Positions 54,501-62,796 of a DNA stretch of 64,000 bases are shown one piece after another. A model generated the notes under the pieces. The model saw only the letters and a program-made list of their open reading frames with translations, was not told the DNA's origin and searched no databases. Origin of the DNA: Spartobacteria bacterium (GTDB taxonomy: Bacteria > Verrucomicrobiota > Verrucomicrobiia > Chthoniobacterales > UBA10450); contig PMSN01000011.1 of the NCBI GenBank assembly GCA_003167555.1, forward strand, positions 62,001-126,000. Direction: 5' to 3'. Each line of letters opens with the position of its first letter. Within the stretch, counting starts at the first letter, position 1. The translations under genes and the position numbers were made by a program.

Positions 54501-54639
54501 CCACGCGGATCGCGTGCAGGAAGTGCTCGGCAACATGTTCATGGACATCATCTGCTCGCATTGCGGGAGCGACAAGGTGGTGCGCGCGGGCGCGTGCGGC
54601 GTCTGCACGGAATGCGGAACGAGCCAGGGATGTAGCTAA
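51508..54639 (+). CDS. nrdJ: Adenosylcobalamin-dependent (class II) ribonucleoside-diphosphate reductase
   Basis: This 1043-aa protein reduces ribonucleotides to deoxyribonucleotides without oxygen dependence. It shows LTWLCVNQHGAFNSPVWFNV, SGTGSDLSSLRSTREKLSG, the radical-site cysteine in STNPCSEYLFLDNTACNLAS and APTGTISFLMDCDTTGIEPD. A C-terminal TSCPD-type domain (LFITMSKEGSTIGGLMDTVG) and a zinc-ribbon tail with CSHCGSDK and CGVCTECGTSQGCS complete it. Length and order match the long NrdJ form. No B12 riboswitch was seen upstream, but two probable NrdR boxes are. The gene ends 17 bp before a repeat-bearing gene. Confidence 0.96.
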   Translation: MIQLKPGIRSSSLQQSRKSSVRTKNRASKKKNTGLRFERVFSDADVTPFDQIDWERRTAEITDDGGKVIFKQENIEVPKSWSALATKIAVSKYFYGDIANGTDPHKGGRETSVRQLVHRVTRTIADWGIADGYFANAEEAEIFYDELTWLCVNQHGAFNSPVWFNVGLHHQYGIGRDGGLGNYFYNRETGRAERASTQYEYPQGSACFIQSVGDTMEDIMRLATSEAMLFKYGSGTGSDLSSLRSTREKLSGGGKPSGPLSFLKVYDQVANVVKSGGKTRRAAKMNTLKDWHPDIEEFIDAKQKEEKKAWALIEQGYDGSYNGDAYGSVMYQNENLSVRVSDEFMDAAVEGREWWTRMVRDGKPCDRKEARTLLRKIAEGTHVCGDPGMQFDSTIHKWHTCKGTDRQHSTNPCSEYLFLDNTACNLASLNLMKFKGEDGVFDVERFKAAARIYITAQEILVDNASYPIKEIAENSHIFRTLGLGYANLGSLIMSYGYGYDSVEGRAICGAITSIMTGEAYEQSARIARAMGPFPGYRDAHCSGVPKPVAKNNIASMHEVIELHRSAVSEIAANEEFAYLKEEAARVWESAAELGKRYGYRNAQVTVLAPTGTISFLMDCDTTGIEPDIALVKYKLLAGGGMLKIVNQTVTPALEKLGYNSEEIERIIAHIDAFDTIEDVPDSDGSTISSGLKPEHIAIFDCAFKAYKGERSLGYMAHLRMMAAAQPFLSGAISKTVNMPETATVDEIMNTYIEGWRLGLKAIAIYRDGSKRSAPLNTRKTKDMGATDYEPVANLGRGELESRIVELDEEVASLRRRLDQPMRHRMPDTRMSLTHRFEIAGHEGYITVGLYEDGQPGELFITMSKEGSTIGGLMDTVGTLTSMALQYGVPLPGLVKKFAYQRFEPSGFTKNPDIRNATSITDYVFRWLGCQFIQGYKEATSPNRGQSELPMKEIPEMEKKAINRPVSDLPRTAEKELIDVITSHAPNEGEPHVSGNGHTHADRVQEVLGNMFMDIICSHCGSDKVVRAGACGVCTECGTSQGCS

Positions 54640-54656
54640 GGAGAATCTTAAGTAGC

Positions 54657-55772
54657 ATGCCATTCGATCGGCTAAATCCTTTCGGCGAAGTCGGCAAATC
54701 GATCGAGTCGTCCGCATTAGCCGTGGCGTCTTACGCGAGGCCTCTTCCATCGACGGGCATGTTGTCTAGCATCGGAGTTACCGCATCAGCGCGCTCGTCC
54801 GTTGAATTGTTGGGGTCGAGCCGGCCAGTGTTGGTGGGAACGTTGCCGGGTCTAGCGAACTCACTGGAATTATCGCGCTCGTCGATCGAGTCGTTGGCGT
54901 TGGGCGCGACGTGTTACGCGGGGCCTCTTTCATTGACGGGCGTGTTGTCTAGCATCGGCGCTGCGTCCTCGCGCTCGTCCGTTGAATTATTGGGGTCGAG
55001 CCGGCCAGTGTCGGTGGGAACATTGCCGGGTCTAGCGAGTTCACTGGAATTATCGCGCTCGTCGATCGAGTCGTTGGCGTTGGGCGCGACGTGTTACGCG
55101 GGGCCTCTTTCTTTGCCGGGAATGTTATCGAGCATTGGTACTGCCGAGCCATCGCGCTGGCCAATCGGATCGCTGACGTTGGTACGAGATTTTTGTAACG
55201 GATCGTTGCAAGCACCGACCTTGGGTTTCCGGGATAGTCCGTCGAAACGTCTGCGATCTGAACCTGAGTGCCTAGTTCGGTCGCATTTCCCAAAAGCGCC
55301 CGCGACCGCACGTCGCGACGGCCAACCGTGCGCACGAAGCAAATTGGAGTTTCTCCTGAAGAAGATAGATCCTCGATTTTGCACGTTGTGGCAGGGAGCG
55401 CACTTGGCGGCGGCTTCAAGCAACCCGGATCGGGTTCGTCATGCGTGCGTTTCGATTCGTGAGTTGTTCACTCACGTTCTTCACTTTCTGGCTCCAGATG
55501 AACAAATCTGTAAATGGACATCCGATCCATGCCGCTTCCACAACGGTAGGCCAACTCGCAAATCTCGGTTTCTTTATTTGTTTCGGCCGGCAACTTCAGG
55601 GGCGCTTTCCGATTATTTATTTGCGGAAATCACCTCGCTGGTCGCGCTAGCGAACGTCTTACAGGAAGGCACGCACGGAATTGGCGTTCACCTTTCGCCT
55701 CTTGAATTGAAGTTAATTTTCGATCGCATCGAAGGGGCGCTTTGCACCTTAATAGAGATGGGAACGGCGTGA
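54657..55772 (+). CDS. Protein with 60-residue N-terminal repeats and a conserved C-terminal domain
   Basis: The first 165 residues are a Ser/Leu-rich stretch of nearly three 60-residue units (SRSSIESLALGATCYAGPLS; SSVELLGSSRPVSVGTLPGL), copied as 180-bp DNA repeats. The C-terminal 145 residues look like a folded domain: LAAASSNPDRVRHACVSIRE, LFTHVLHFLAPDEQICKW and DYLFAEITSLVALANVLQEG. From memory the NPDRxRHxxxSLREL...VLHxLAPD pattern occurs in uncharacterised proteins annotated as pPIWI-associating nuclease-like, but I am not certain. The repeats may have grown inside an ordinary gene. AAGGAG lies 18 bp upstream. Confidence 0.6.
   Translation: MPFDRLNPFGEVGKSIESSALAVASYARPLPSTGMLSSIGVTASARSSVELLGSSRPVLVGTLPGLANSLELSRSSIESLALGATCYAGPLSLTGVLSSIGAASSRSSVELLGSSRPVSVGTLPGLASSLELSRSSIESLALGATCYAGPLSLPGMLSSIGTAEPSRWPIGSLTLVRDFCNGSLQAPTLGFRDSPSKRLRSEPECLVRSHFPKAPATARRDGQPCARSKLEFLLKKIDPRFCTLWQGAHLAAASSNPDRVRHACVSIRELFTHVLHFLAPDEQICKWTSDPCRFHNGRPTRKSRFLYLFRPATSGALSDYLFAEITSLVALANVLQEGTHGIGVHLSPLELKLIFDRIEGALCTLIEMGTA
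54690..55150 (+). repeat. In-frame tandem repeat, unit about 180 bp
   Basis: GATCGAGTCG recurs at 54701, 54884 and 55064 (spacings 183 and 180). The second and third units are nearly identical over their whole length. Because 180 is divisible by three, the reading frame is kept. Confidence 0.85.
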
Positions 55773-55833
55773 AAGCCCTCCATGACCGTGGCGTCAAGAG
55801 TGGCTCATAAGCAGTGAGGATTGCGAGCCGCTC

Positions 55834-56235
55834 ATGCAATTAGAAATTTTCACCCTTTGCGACGCGGCCACGGAGCACGCGGGCAAGCTGAATATCATCG
55901 GGACATTCGATGCTTTGCGCTCGCTCGAAGCGCCGATCGCGCACCCGCAGTGCGCCATCGCGGGCCGGCTCCGGTTCGAGCAAATCGAGGAGGGCGATCA
56001 TCGGGTCAGTCTCACCTTCGCGGATGAAGACGGGAAAATCGTGATGCCGAAGTTCGACTCGACCCTGGCGGTGAAGTTCGCGCCGGGTCTGCGCACGGTC
56101 ACATCGCATTTCGTCATGGTCATCCAGCAACTGCGGCTGCCGAAGTTCGGCGAGTACACCATCGATCTGGCGGTGGACGGACGGCAGCTGGGTTCGATCC
56201 CGCTCTACGTTTCGAAAGTCGAGCCGGTGGCGTGA
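55834..56235 (+). CDS. DUF6941-like conserved hypothetical
   Basis: This 133-aa protein begins MQLEIFTLCDAATEHAGKLN then IIGTFDALRS, and continues as a beta-rich domain (LTFADEDGKIVMPKFDST; QQLRLPKFGEYTIDLAVDGR; SIPLYVSKVE). The opening 'CDxAxxxxGKLNIIGxFD' matches my memory of the DUF6941 family, which is widespread but uncharacterised. It has no signal peptide. It stands between the repeat-bearing gene and the acyl-CoA dehydrogenase. Confidence 0.7.
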   Translation: MQLEIFTLCDAATEHAGKLNIIGTFDALRSLEAPIAHPQCAIAGRLRFEQIEEGDHRVSLTFADEDGKIVMPKFDSTLAVKFAPGLRTVTSHFVMVIQQLRLPKFGEYTIDLAVDGRQLGSIPLYVSKVEPVA

Positions 56236-56381
56236 TTCGGTTCCTCGCCAAAATTATCGGTTGTCAGTCGCGGTAGAATCCACGATCTAGTTCCGCGCAC
56301 TCGCGCAATTTGCAGTCCTGATTTTGGCAAAGCCGGCTTTGCGCGAAGCCAGAACTGACTTTAGAGCGTATTTTAGCATTT

Positions 56382-58178
56382 ATGAACGAAGCGGAAATCC
56401 AGCGGCAAAAAGAAATCAAGGAAGCGGAGGAGCTGCTTTTTACCGGGCCGCAGGCGCTCGGGTTTGCCAAGGGGCTTTTTCTCGGGCGCTTCGTGGCGGA
56501 CTGGGCGATGCCCTATCCGCGTTCGCCCGCCGCGCAACAGGCCGAGCTGGACAAGTCCATCGTGGAGGTCCGCGAATTTCTCGATCAACATCTCGACGCC
56601 GTGGCGATCGATCGCGCGGCGGACATCCCGCGTCATCTCATCGACGGCCTGGCGAATCTGGGCGTACTCGGGATGACGGCGCCGAAGGAATATGGCGGCC
56701 GCGGATTTTCCCAGATGGCCTATTGCAAGGTGCTGGAGGAAATCGGGGCGCGTTGCGCTGCGACGTCCGTTTTCACAAACGCGCACCATTCGATTGGCAT
56801 TCGCGCGTTGCTTTTGTTTGGCACGCGCGAGCAAAAACAAAAATGGCTCCCGCCGCTCGTGACGGGCCAGCAGTTGGCTGCGTTCGCCTTGACGGAAGAG
56901 CAGGCGGGTTCGGACGCCGCGAACGTGCAGACGCAGGCGCAACCGAACGCCGACGGCACACATTATATTTTGAATGGCGAGAAACGTTACATCACGAACG
57001 CGGCGATCGCGCAGGTGCTGACCGTGATGGCGCGCACGCCCGTGCCCGACTCGGATAAGACGGCCATTACCGCATTTTTGGTCACGCCCGACATGCCGGG
57101 ATTCACCATGCTCGAGCCGCGGATGGAAAAGCTCGGCATTCGCGGAACGGCGACCGGCCGCTTTGCCATGCGCGACATGCCAGTGCCGAAAGAAAATATT
57201 CTCGGGCCGCTCGGCAAAGGATTGAAGGTGGCGCTGACGGTCCTCGATTTCGGACGCACGACTTTCGGCGCGTGTTGCACGGGCGCGGCGAAGACATGTC
57301 TCCGGCTCGCGGTCGAACACGCCAACACGCGGCGGCAATTCAAAAAGACGCTGGGCGATTTCGATCTCGTGAAAAAGAAGATCGGGCGCATGGCCGCCGA
57401 TGTTTACGCGATGGAAGCGATGACGGCGGTGACCGCGTCGCTCATCGATCGCGGGCTCGAAGATTACATGATCGAGACGGCGATGCTGAAGGTGTTCACG
57501 ACAGATCGCCTGTGGGAAGCGGTCAACGACGCGTTCCAGATTCACGGCGGCTCGGCCTATTTTAACGACTCGCCGCTCGAGCGGATGCTGCGGGATGCGC
57601 GGATCAACCAGATCGGCGAGGGGAGCAACGAAGTGCTCACGTCCTTCATCGCGCTGGTAGGCATGCGCGGGCCCGGCATGGAGTTCAAAGAGATTTACGA
57701 CACGATCTTCAAGCCCTCACGCGGGTTGGGTAAAGCGTGGACCGCGGGAATGAATCGGCTCGGTGCGGCGGTGCGGATCCCGAGTGTGCCGGTGAAAAGC
57801 GAAAGCCTGCGTTCCTACGCTTCGCAGTTGGGCCGGTTGATCTGGCGTTTCAATCTGAGTGTGAACCGCGCGCTGATTAAATATCGCGAGCCGGTCATGG
57901 ATATGCAGTTGATCCAGGAACGGATCGCGGGCGCGGCCACGGAGATGTTCGCTTGCGCGTGCGTGATCAGCCGGATGGACTCTGAGTTGCAAGGGCTCGG
58001 ACGAAACGGGAAAACGGCGACGGGCACGCAGGGCGCGGCGGAACTTTTCCTGCGCCAATCGTTCCACCGAATCCGACGACACTTGAGCGAGCTGACGGAC
58101 AACGACGACGAAGCTTTGCTCTCAGCCGCGAACGTGGCGCTGGGGAAAAACGACCCGAGCGGCTTGAACGGGCGCTGA
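56382..58178 (+). CDS. Acyl-CoA dehydrogenase
   Basis: This 598-aa protein is of the large acyl-CoA dehydrogenase type, with a C-terminal extension of about 180 residues like the very-long-chain group. Motifs are LGMTAPKEYGGRGFSQMAYC, FALTEEQAGSDAANVQTQAQ (FAD and substrate contacts), KLGIRGTATGRFAMRDMPVP and the end of the core with FQIHGGSAYFNDSPLERMLR and RDARINQIGEGSNEVL (catalytic-loop region E in INQIGEG). It oxidises an acyl-CoA in beta-oxidation, passing electrons to ETF. No other beta-oxidation gene is adjacent. Confidence 0.93.
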   Translation: MNEAEIQRQKEIKEAEELLFTGPQALGFAKGLFLGRFVADWAMPYPRSPAAQQAELDKSIVEVREFLDQHLDAVAIDRAADIPRHLIDGLANLGVLGMTAPKEYGGRGFSQMAYCKVLEEIGARCAATSVFTNAHHSIGIRALLLFGTREQKQKWLPPLVTGQQLAAFALTEEQAGSDAANVQTQAQPNADGTHYILNGEKRYITNAAIAQVLTVMARTPVPDSDKTAITAFLVTPDMPGFTMLEPRMEKLGIRGTATGRFAMRDMPVPKENILGPLGKGLKVALTVLDFGRTTFGACCTGAAKTCLRLAVEHANTRRQFKKTLGDFDLVKKKIGRMAADVYAMEAMTAVTASLIDRGLEDYMIETAMLKVFTTDRLWEAVNDAFQIHGGSAYFNDSPLERMLRDARINQIGEGSNEVLTSFIALVGMRGPGMEFKEIYDTIFKPSRGLGKAWTAGMNRLGAAVRIPSVPVKSESLRSYASQLGRLIWRFNLSVNRALIKYREPVMDMQLIQERIAGAATEMFACACVISRMDSELQGLGRNGKTATGTQGAAELFLRQSFHRIRRHLSELTDNDDEALLSAANVALGKNDPSGLNGR

Positions 58179-58243
58179 TTTTCAATCGGACAGCGGTTAG
58201 TTCCGCTGGATTTTCTGGCGTAATTCTAGCTCTGAAGTGAGGC

Positions 58244-59776
58244 ATGCGTCTCGCGGAGCTGGAACCTGCCGCGCCGGATCGAATCGATCTCGGCGGCAAG
58301 CGGCTGCTTATTTTCATCGTTGCTTACAATGCCGCGACGACGATTGAGGAAGTCCTCAATCGAATTCCGCGCACTCTGCAAACCCAGGACGTCGAAATCC
58401 TGATCATCGACGATTCTTCGAAGGACGACACCTTCGTCAATGGTCTGCGTTATCAGCAGCGAAACTCCGCCTTCAAGATCACTGTCCTGCGCACTCCACT
58501 AAACCAGGGTTACGGCGGCAATCAGAAACTCGGCTACCGCTACGCAATCGACAGCGGTTTCGACATCGTCGCGCTTGTGCATGGCGACGGACAATATGCG
58601 CCGGAGAAATTGCCCGAGCTGCTCGCGCCTTTCGCGCGCAACGAAACGGATGCGGTGTTCGGCTCGCGCATGATCGACAAACGGGCAGCGCGCCGCGGAG
58701 GAATGCCGGTCTACAAGTGGATCGGCAATCAGGTCCTGACCGCCTTCCAAAACCGGATGCTCGGCACGAAGCTGTCCGAGTTTCACTCCGGTTACCGGCT
58801 CTATTCCACCGCGGCCCTCGCGCAAGTTCCGTTCGAGAAAAACACGAACAATTTCCATTTCGACACGGAGATCATCATTCAATTTCTCCTCAAGAAACTG
58901 CGGATCGTGGAATTGGCGATCCCGACCTTTTACGGGGACGAAGTCTGCCACGTGAACGGGCTGCGGTACGCGTGGGACGTTTTCAAATCCACGGTCAAGG
59001 CGCGCTTGTGCGGCATCCATCTTTTCTACGATCGCAAGTTCGACGTGGACCCGGAGAGCGTCAGCCACAGCGACAAGCTCGCATTTCTTTCTTCGCAAAC
59101 TTTCGCCGTTGAATCCTGCGGCGCAGGGAAAAACGTCCTTCAACTCGGCATCGGCCACGCGAATGTCGCGGCGGAACTGGAGAGGCGGGAGTGCCGCGTC
59201 ACGGCAATCGATTTTTCCGCGAGCGAGTTGGGTTCGAACGCGACTCGTTTCGCGGTGAACCCGAGTCTGCCGGCGGATCTTCCGGCCTACGATCAAATCC
59301 TGCTCATGGACCTCATCGAGCATCTGCACGATCCGGAAAATTTCATGGACACGCTCCGGAAACAAACGGCCGGGCGCCGGCCGGAAGTGATCATCACTTC
59401 AGCGAACGTCGCTTTCTTCGTCACGCGACTCATGCTCGCGTTCGGCCAGTTCAACTACAGCCGGAAAGGCATTCTTGGCATCGGGCATCGGCGCTTGTTT
59501 ACGTTCAAGTCGCTCCGCGCGCTGCTCGAACAAGCGGGTTACGAGATTCTGGAAGCGCGCGGAGTGCCGGCGCCGTTCCCGCTCGCCATCGGCACGAATT
59601 TCTGGAGCAAGGCGCTGCTGCGAATCAATAGGATGTTAATCAAAGTTTCGAAGAGCCTGTTTGCTTATCAGGTTTGTATTCGGGCGCGGGCGCTGCCGGA
59701 TTCGCGTCACTTGCTCACCGAAACTATTTCCGGGAGCGCGGCGCTGCGGTTGCAGTTCCTCGATCGCGTCGCGTGA
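58244..59776 (+). CDS. Family 2 glycosyltransferase fused to a SAM methyltransferase
   Basis: The N-terminal 250 residues of this 510-aa protein are a GT2 domain of the dolichyl-phosphate-mannose-synthase kind: LLIFIVAYNAATTIEEVLNR, EILIIDDSSKDDT, NQGYGGNQKLGYRYAID, ALVHGDGQYAPEKL and FHSGYRLYST. From about 285 a Rossmann methyltransferase follows: NVLQLGIGHANVAAELERRE (SAM loop), VTAIDFSASEL and QILLMDLIEHLHDPENFMDT. The two halves are joined without a gap. It probably attaches a sugar to a lipid carrier and methylates the product or a related molecule. The neighbouring convergent genes are polytopic glycosyltransferases. Confidence 0.9.
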   Translation: MRLAELEPAAPDRIDLGGKRLLIFIVAYNAATTIEEVLNRIPRTLQTQDVEILIIDDSSKDDTFVNGLRYQQRNSAFKITVLRTPLNQGYGGNQKLGYRYAIDSGFDIVALVHGDGQYAPEKLPELLAPFARNETDAVFGSRMIDKRAARRGGMPVYKWIGNQVLTAFQNRMLGTKLSEFHSGYRLYSTAALAQVPFEKNTNNFHFDTEIIIQFLLKKLRIVELAIPTFYGDEVCHVNGLRYAWDVFKSTVKARLCGIHLFYDRKFDVDPESVSHSDKLAFLSSQTFAVESCGAGKNVLQLGIGHANVAAELERRECRVTAIDFSASELGSNATRFAVNPSLPADLPAYDQILLMDLIEHLHDPENFMDTLRKQTAGRRPEVIITSANVAFFVTRLMLAFGQFNYSRKGILGIGHRRLFTFKSLRALLEQAGYEILEARGVPAPFPLAIGTNFWSKALLRINRMLIKVSKSLFAYQVCIRARALPDSRHLLTETISGSAALRLQFLDRVA

Positions 59777-59791
59777 TTTTCCGCGCGGCTC

Positions 59792-61087
59792 TTACGGAGT
59801 CGGTGCGGACTTGAGGATGTGCAAGGCCCGGAGCAAACCTTCGGGGACCAATTCGTAGAGCGGGTATTGGACGAACAGAATGATGTATTGCCGGAACTCG
59901 ACCGCGCAAACTAGGGCGACCGCGCTGCAAAGAATCAGCGTGCGATAACGCTGCAAAGGCGCGCAGAAAGCGACGAGCTGGCCAAAAGCCAGAACGCGCA
60001 GCGGCATGTCCCACATGTTGGCGTAACGCAGGTTCATTCCGTATTTGATGTTACACATGACGAGGTAGCTCGAAGCGATGAAGAGGAAGAGAAAAAGTTC
60101 CGGTTTCTGGGCGCGATCGAGCCGAAAAGCGGAACCAAGAGCTAGCAGTAAGACGAGCGGGCTTACCAGCAGCAGATCGACCAGGTAACGATGCCAGGGT
60201 CCGTCCCCGGTCAGAATCGCGTAGGTGAGCTGGTAATTTTTGCTGATGGAAAGCTGATAGGTCGCCTGCAAAGTTTCCAGGCCGCCCGCGAGAAACACGA
60301 GGACGACCAAACCGAGCAGCGGTCCGGCGATGCTACAGAGCAGTAGCTCGCGCGTGACTGTGCCGAACTGGAGCCAGCGATTGAGCGTGACGATGACCAT
60401 GAGTGCCACGAAAACAAAGAACGCGTTTTCTTTTGTTAGAACCAGCAGAGCAAGGCCCAGAGTGTAAGCGACCAGGAGCGGCCATTTCCGCGGAGCGTGC
60501 AGATTTTCCCAGAGTAACCAAAGGCAAAAAAGCGCCCAGAAGGTAAAGAACCCGTCCACGAGCGCGTGCTGCGACATGTGGATCTGGGTCGGTGCGATAC
60601 TCATCAACGCCGCGATCGCCAGCGCGCACGCGGGACCTTTCAGCCGCCACGCGAAGAATGTCGCGAGTAACAGCGTCAGGATGCTGAAGAACGCCGCGAC
60701 TGCGTGGAGGGCGGAGAGCGCTTCCGTGCCGAAGAGTTGGTGCCAGAGATACGCCGCGAAGATGTAGAGAAAGCGAACGGGTGGCAGAATGGAACCGGGC
60801 AGCGTTTTTTGAACTTCGATGTAGTGATCGACGATCTCCGGATAGGAAGTCAGACCTGTGGCGATGAGCTGGTTGACGTAGGTGCGGTAGAGACCTTCAT
60901 CGAATCCGATCTGGTTGAACTTCGCGGCCGGATGAATCGCCGCGAGTGAGCGAAGCGGCGCGTCGTTGCCGGAAAAAATCGGGCCTGGCAGCCGGAGAAA
61001 CGCACCCACCGCAAGGATGGCGCACAATCCCGTCAGGTATAATTTGCGATTGCCTGAAGTTGGGAAGGCCATGGCCGGAGAATCCAA
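59792..61087 (-). CDS. Glycosyltransferase, GT39/ArnT-like membrane protein
   Basis: This 431-aa protein has about eleven membrane helices. The first loop has FDEGLYRTYVNQLIATGLTS, the acidic residues expected for the catalytic site of GT-C enzymes that use polyprenyl-phosphate sugars. Helices include ILTLLLATFFAWRLKGPACA and LLCSIAGPLLGLVVLVFLAG. ATG at 61085-61087 is used; a second ATG at 61072 is also possible. It lies 42 bp after the next GT-like gene on the same strand, and its stop is 16 bp from the stop of the GT2-methyltransferase gene. Confidence 0.8.
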   Translation of the reverse strand: MDSPAMAFPTSGNRKLYLTGLCAILAVGAFLRLPGPIFSGNDAPLRSLAAIHPAAKFNQIGFDEGLYRTYVNQLIATGLTSYPEIVDHYIEVQKTLPGSILPPVRFLYIFAAYLWHQLFGTEALSALHAVAAFFSILTLLLATFFAWRLKGPACALAIAALMSIAPTQIHMSQHALVDGFFTFWALFCLWLLWENLHAPRKWPLLVAYTLGLALLVLTKENAFFVFVALMVIVTLNRWLQFGTVTRELLLCSIAGPLLGLVVLVFLAGGLETLQATYQLSISKNYQLTYAILTGDGPWHRYLVDLLLVSPLVLLLALGSAFRLDRAQKPELFLFLFIASSYLVMCNIKYGMNLRYANMWDMPLRVLAFGQLVAFCAPLQRYRTLILCSAVALVCAVEFRQYIILFVQYPLYELVPEGLLRALHILKSAPTP

Positions 61088-61129
61088 TAGTTCTGCGATA
61101 AAGACAATCCGCGTTACCAGTCCCCGCCG

Positions 61130-62755
61130 CTACTTGAACCGAAGAACATAATATTTCTCCGCCGGAACGGCGCCGAACGCGAAGGGAAGGGGCCCAAGAA
61201 TATCCATGTAGAAACCAGCGCCCAAGGGACGGCTCATGGTGGCGACCCACCGGGATACCGGCAGCTCAATCGTGCTGACGCGCTCGACGGTCTCCTTCGG
61301 GATCGACACGAGGTTGGTGTTATTGAATGGCAGGACAATGAGGTCGCCGGGGTGGAAACGCTGATGAGCCGAATCGAAGGTGAGCAAGCCATTTACTTCG
61401 GCGTAATACTGGAAACCCCAGTGGCCTTGGAACCAAATCGTGGTCGCGGCAGAACCACCGAACTCGTTCTTGATCTGAGCCGCGGCGGCACGGGCGGAAT
61501 TTGCCAGCTGATAATCGGCCCGCGCAACGAACAATGACAACACTGCCGCGAGACCGAGAAACCAGTGGAAACGAAGCGGTTTGGGTTCGCCGATCGTTTC
61601 GATGCGCCGGAGGAGAAGGATCGCGACGGCCGGGACCATCGGGAGGATCGATCGCCCGTTGATGGTCCAGTTAAGCACGCAGAAGGCGATCGTGCCGAAC
61701 ACCCAAAGGGCAAGCAGGAGCGACTCCGCGTTTTTGTGACGGTGCCAATCAAGCACAACAAGCGTCAATACGATTAGACCGCCAAGAACGCAGAGGCCGT
61801 ACTGAAAAGTGATCTCAAATCGTTGGGCGTTCAAAAAACAGATCATCACCAAAAAAAGGGCCGCGGCGATTCCCACTCGAAATCCAAGTATCGAGCGCCC
61901 CAGCAGCGGTGCAACAACCAGGACGATTGCACAGCAGCCACCGGTAAAGCTGATCGCGGTCAATGTTTTGAGCCAAAAACCGTCGAGGTTATGTGCATTC
62001 TGCTTCGCATAACCAAAGGCATCCAGTAGTAATCCATGTCCGTACAAGGCATGGCTCGCCCATTCATAGAGTCCCATTATGACGACAGGTATGGCGAGGT
62101 AAACTAACCACGCACCGGCTTTGCGGGTGCGCACTAGAGAATACGCCAGGAGTAAGGGAACGAGGGCGATACCGAAGTATTTCGCCAGGGCACAAGCGCC
62201 GATGAGAATGCCGGCCGTTGCCAGGCTGAGGGGGTGCTTGTTCGCCAGGCCACGTATCCAAAACACAACAGCCCAGACCCACAGCGCCACCATCAACATG
62301 TCGCACATCAGAGTAGTGCTCGAAACCAGGAACACGGGAGTGAAGAGCGCCGCCAAAGCCGCCCGCAGAGGATAACTGCAAAGGCGGCGAGCCAGGGCAT
62401 AAGTTCCTAATAGAGCTGCAATGGTTTGTGCCAGGAAACCGAGATGAAACGCGACCTCATTTTCGCCGAACACGGACATGATCAACGCGAGATAACCAGA
62501 AGCCAGCGGCGGATTCTTGGCTACCTCGTGCATCGGCATCACGGTGCCATACCAGTTCACGTCAAATGCGTATGGGTTCCACCATTGAGTCTGCATATGG
62601 CGAGCGGCCCAGACAAAAAGTGGATCGTCGATGTGAATGGCTTTGTCGGCAAAAGGCAGAAGACACGCAAGCGTCACGAGGATGAGAATAGTCCGGGGAA
62701 AACGCTGCACCCATCGGGTTGTCCCGAACGCTGCTTTAGTCGTGCTCTCTTCCAC
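61130..62755 (-). CDS. Glycosyltransferase, GT39-like membrane protein
   Basis: This 541-aa protein has around eleven helices. The first extracytoplasmic loop contains HIDDPLFVWAARHMQTQW, with the aspartate pair of GT39-type enzymes, and later AKNPPLASGYLALIMSVFGE. A C-terminal soluble domain of about 130 residues (FQGHWGFQYYAEVNGLLTFD) is typical. It likely transfers a sugar from a polyprenyl carrier in the periplasm. The first gene of this minus-strand trio begins beyond the window edge; spacings are about 40 bp, so they form an operon. Confidence 0.82.
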   Translation of the reverse strand: MEESTTKAAFGTTRWVQRFPRTILILVTLACLLPFADKAIHIDDPLFVWAARHMQTQWWNPYAFDVNWYGTVMPMHEVAKNPPLASGYLALIMSVFGENEVAFHLGFLAQTIAALLGTYALARRLCSYPLRAALAALFTPVFLVSSTTLMCDMLMVALWVWAVVFWIRGLANKHPLSLATAGILIGACALAKYFGIALVPLLLAYSLVRTRKAGAWLVYLAIPVVIMGLYEWASHALYGHGLLLDAFGYAKQNAHNLDGFWLKTLTAISFTGGCCAIVLVVAPLLGRSILGFRVGIAAALFLVMICFLNAQRFEITFQYGLCVLGGLIVLTLVVLDWHRHKNAESLLLALWVFGTIAFCVLNWTINGRSILPMVPAVAILLLRRIETIGEPKPLRFHWFLGLAAVLSLFVARADYQLANSARAAAAQIKNEFGGSAATTIWFQGHWGFQYYAEVNGLLTFDSAHQRFHPGDLIVLPFNNTNLVSIPKETVERVSTIELPVSRWVATMSRPLGAGFYMDILGPLPFAFGAVPAEKYYVLRFK

Positions 62756-62796
62756 GTTGATGTAGTAGCCGGGCGAAAAAGGATTAGCGGGTCAGC

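Noticed and set aside
54690-55150. A non-coding satellite or CRISPR array
   Set aside because: Unit length is 180 bp, the frame is kept through all units, and unit sequences are not separated by unique spacers.
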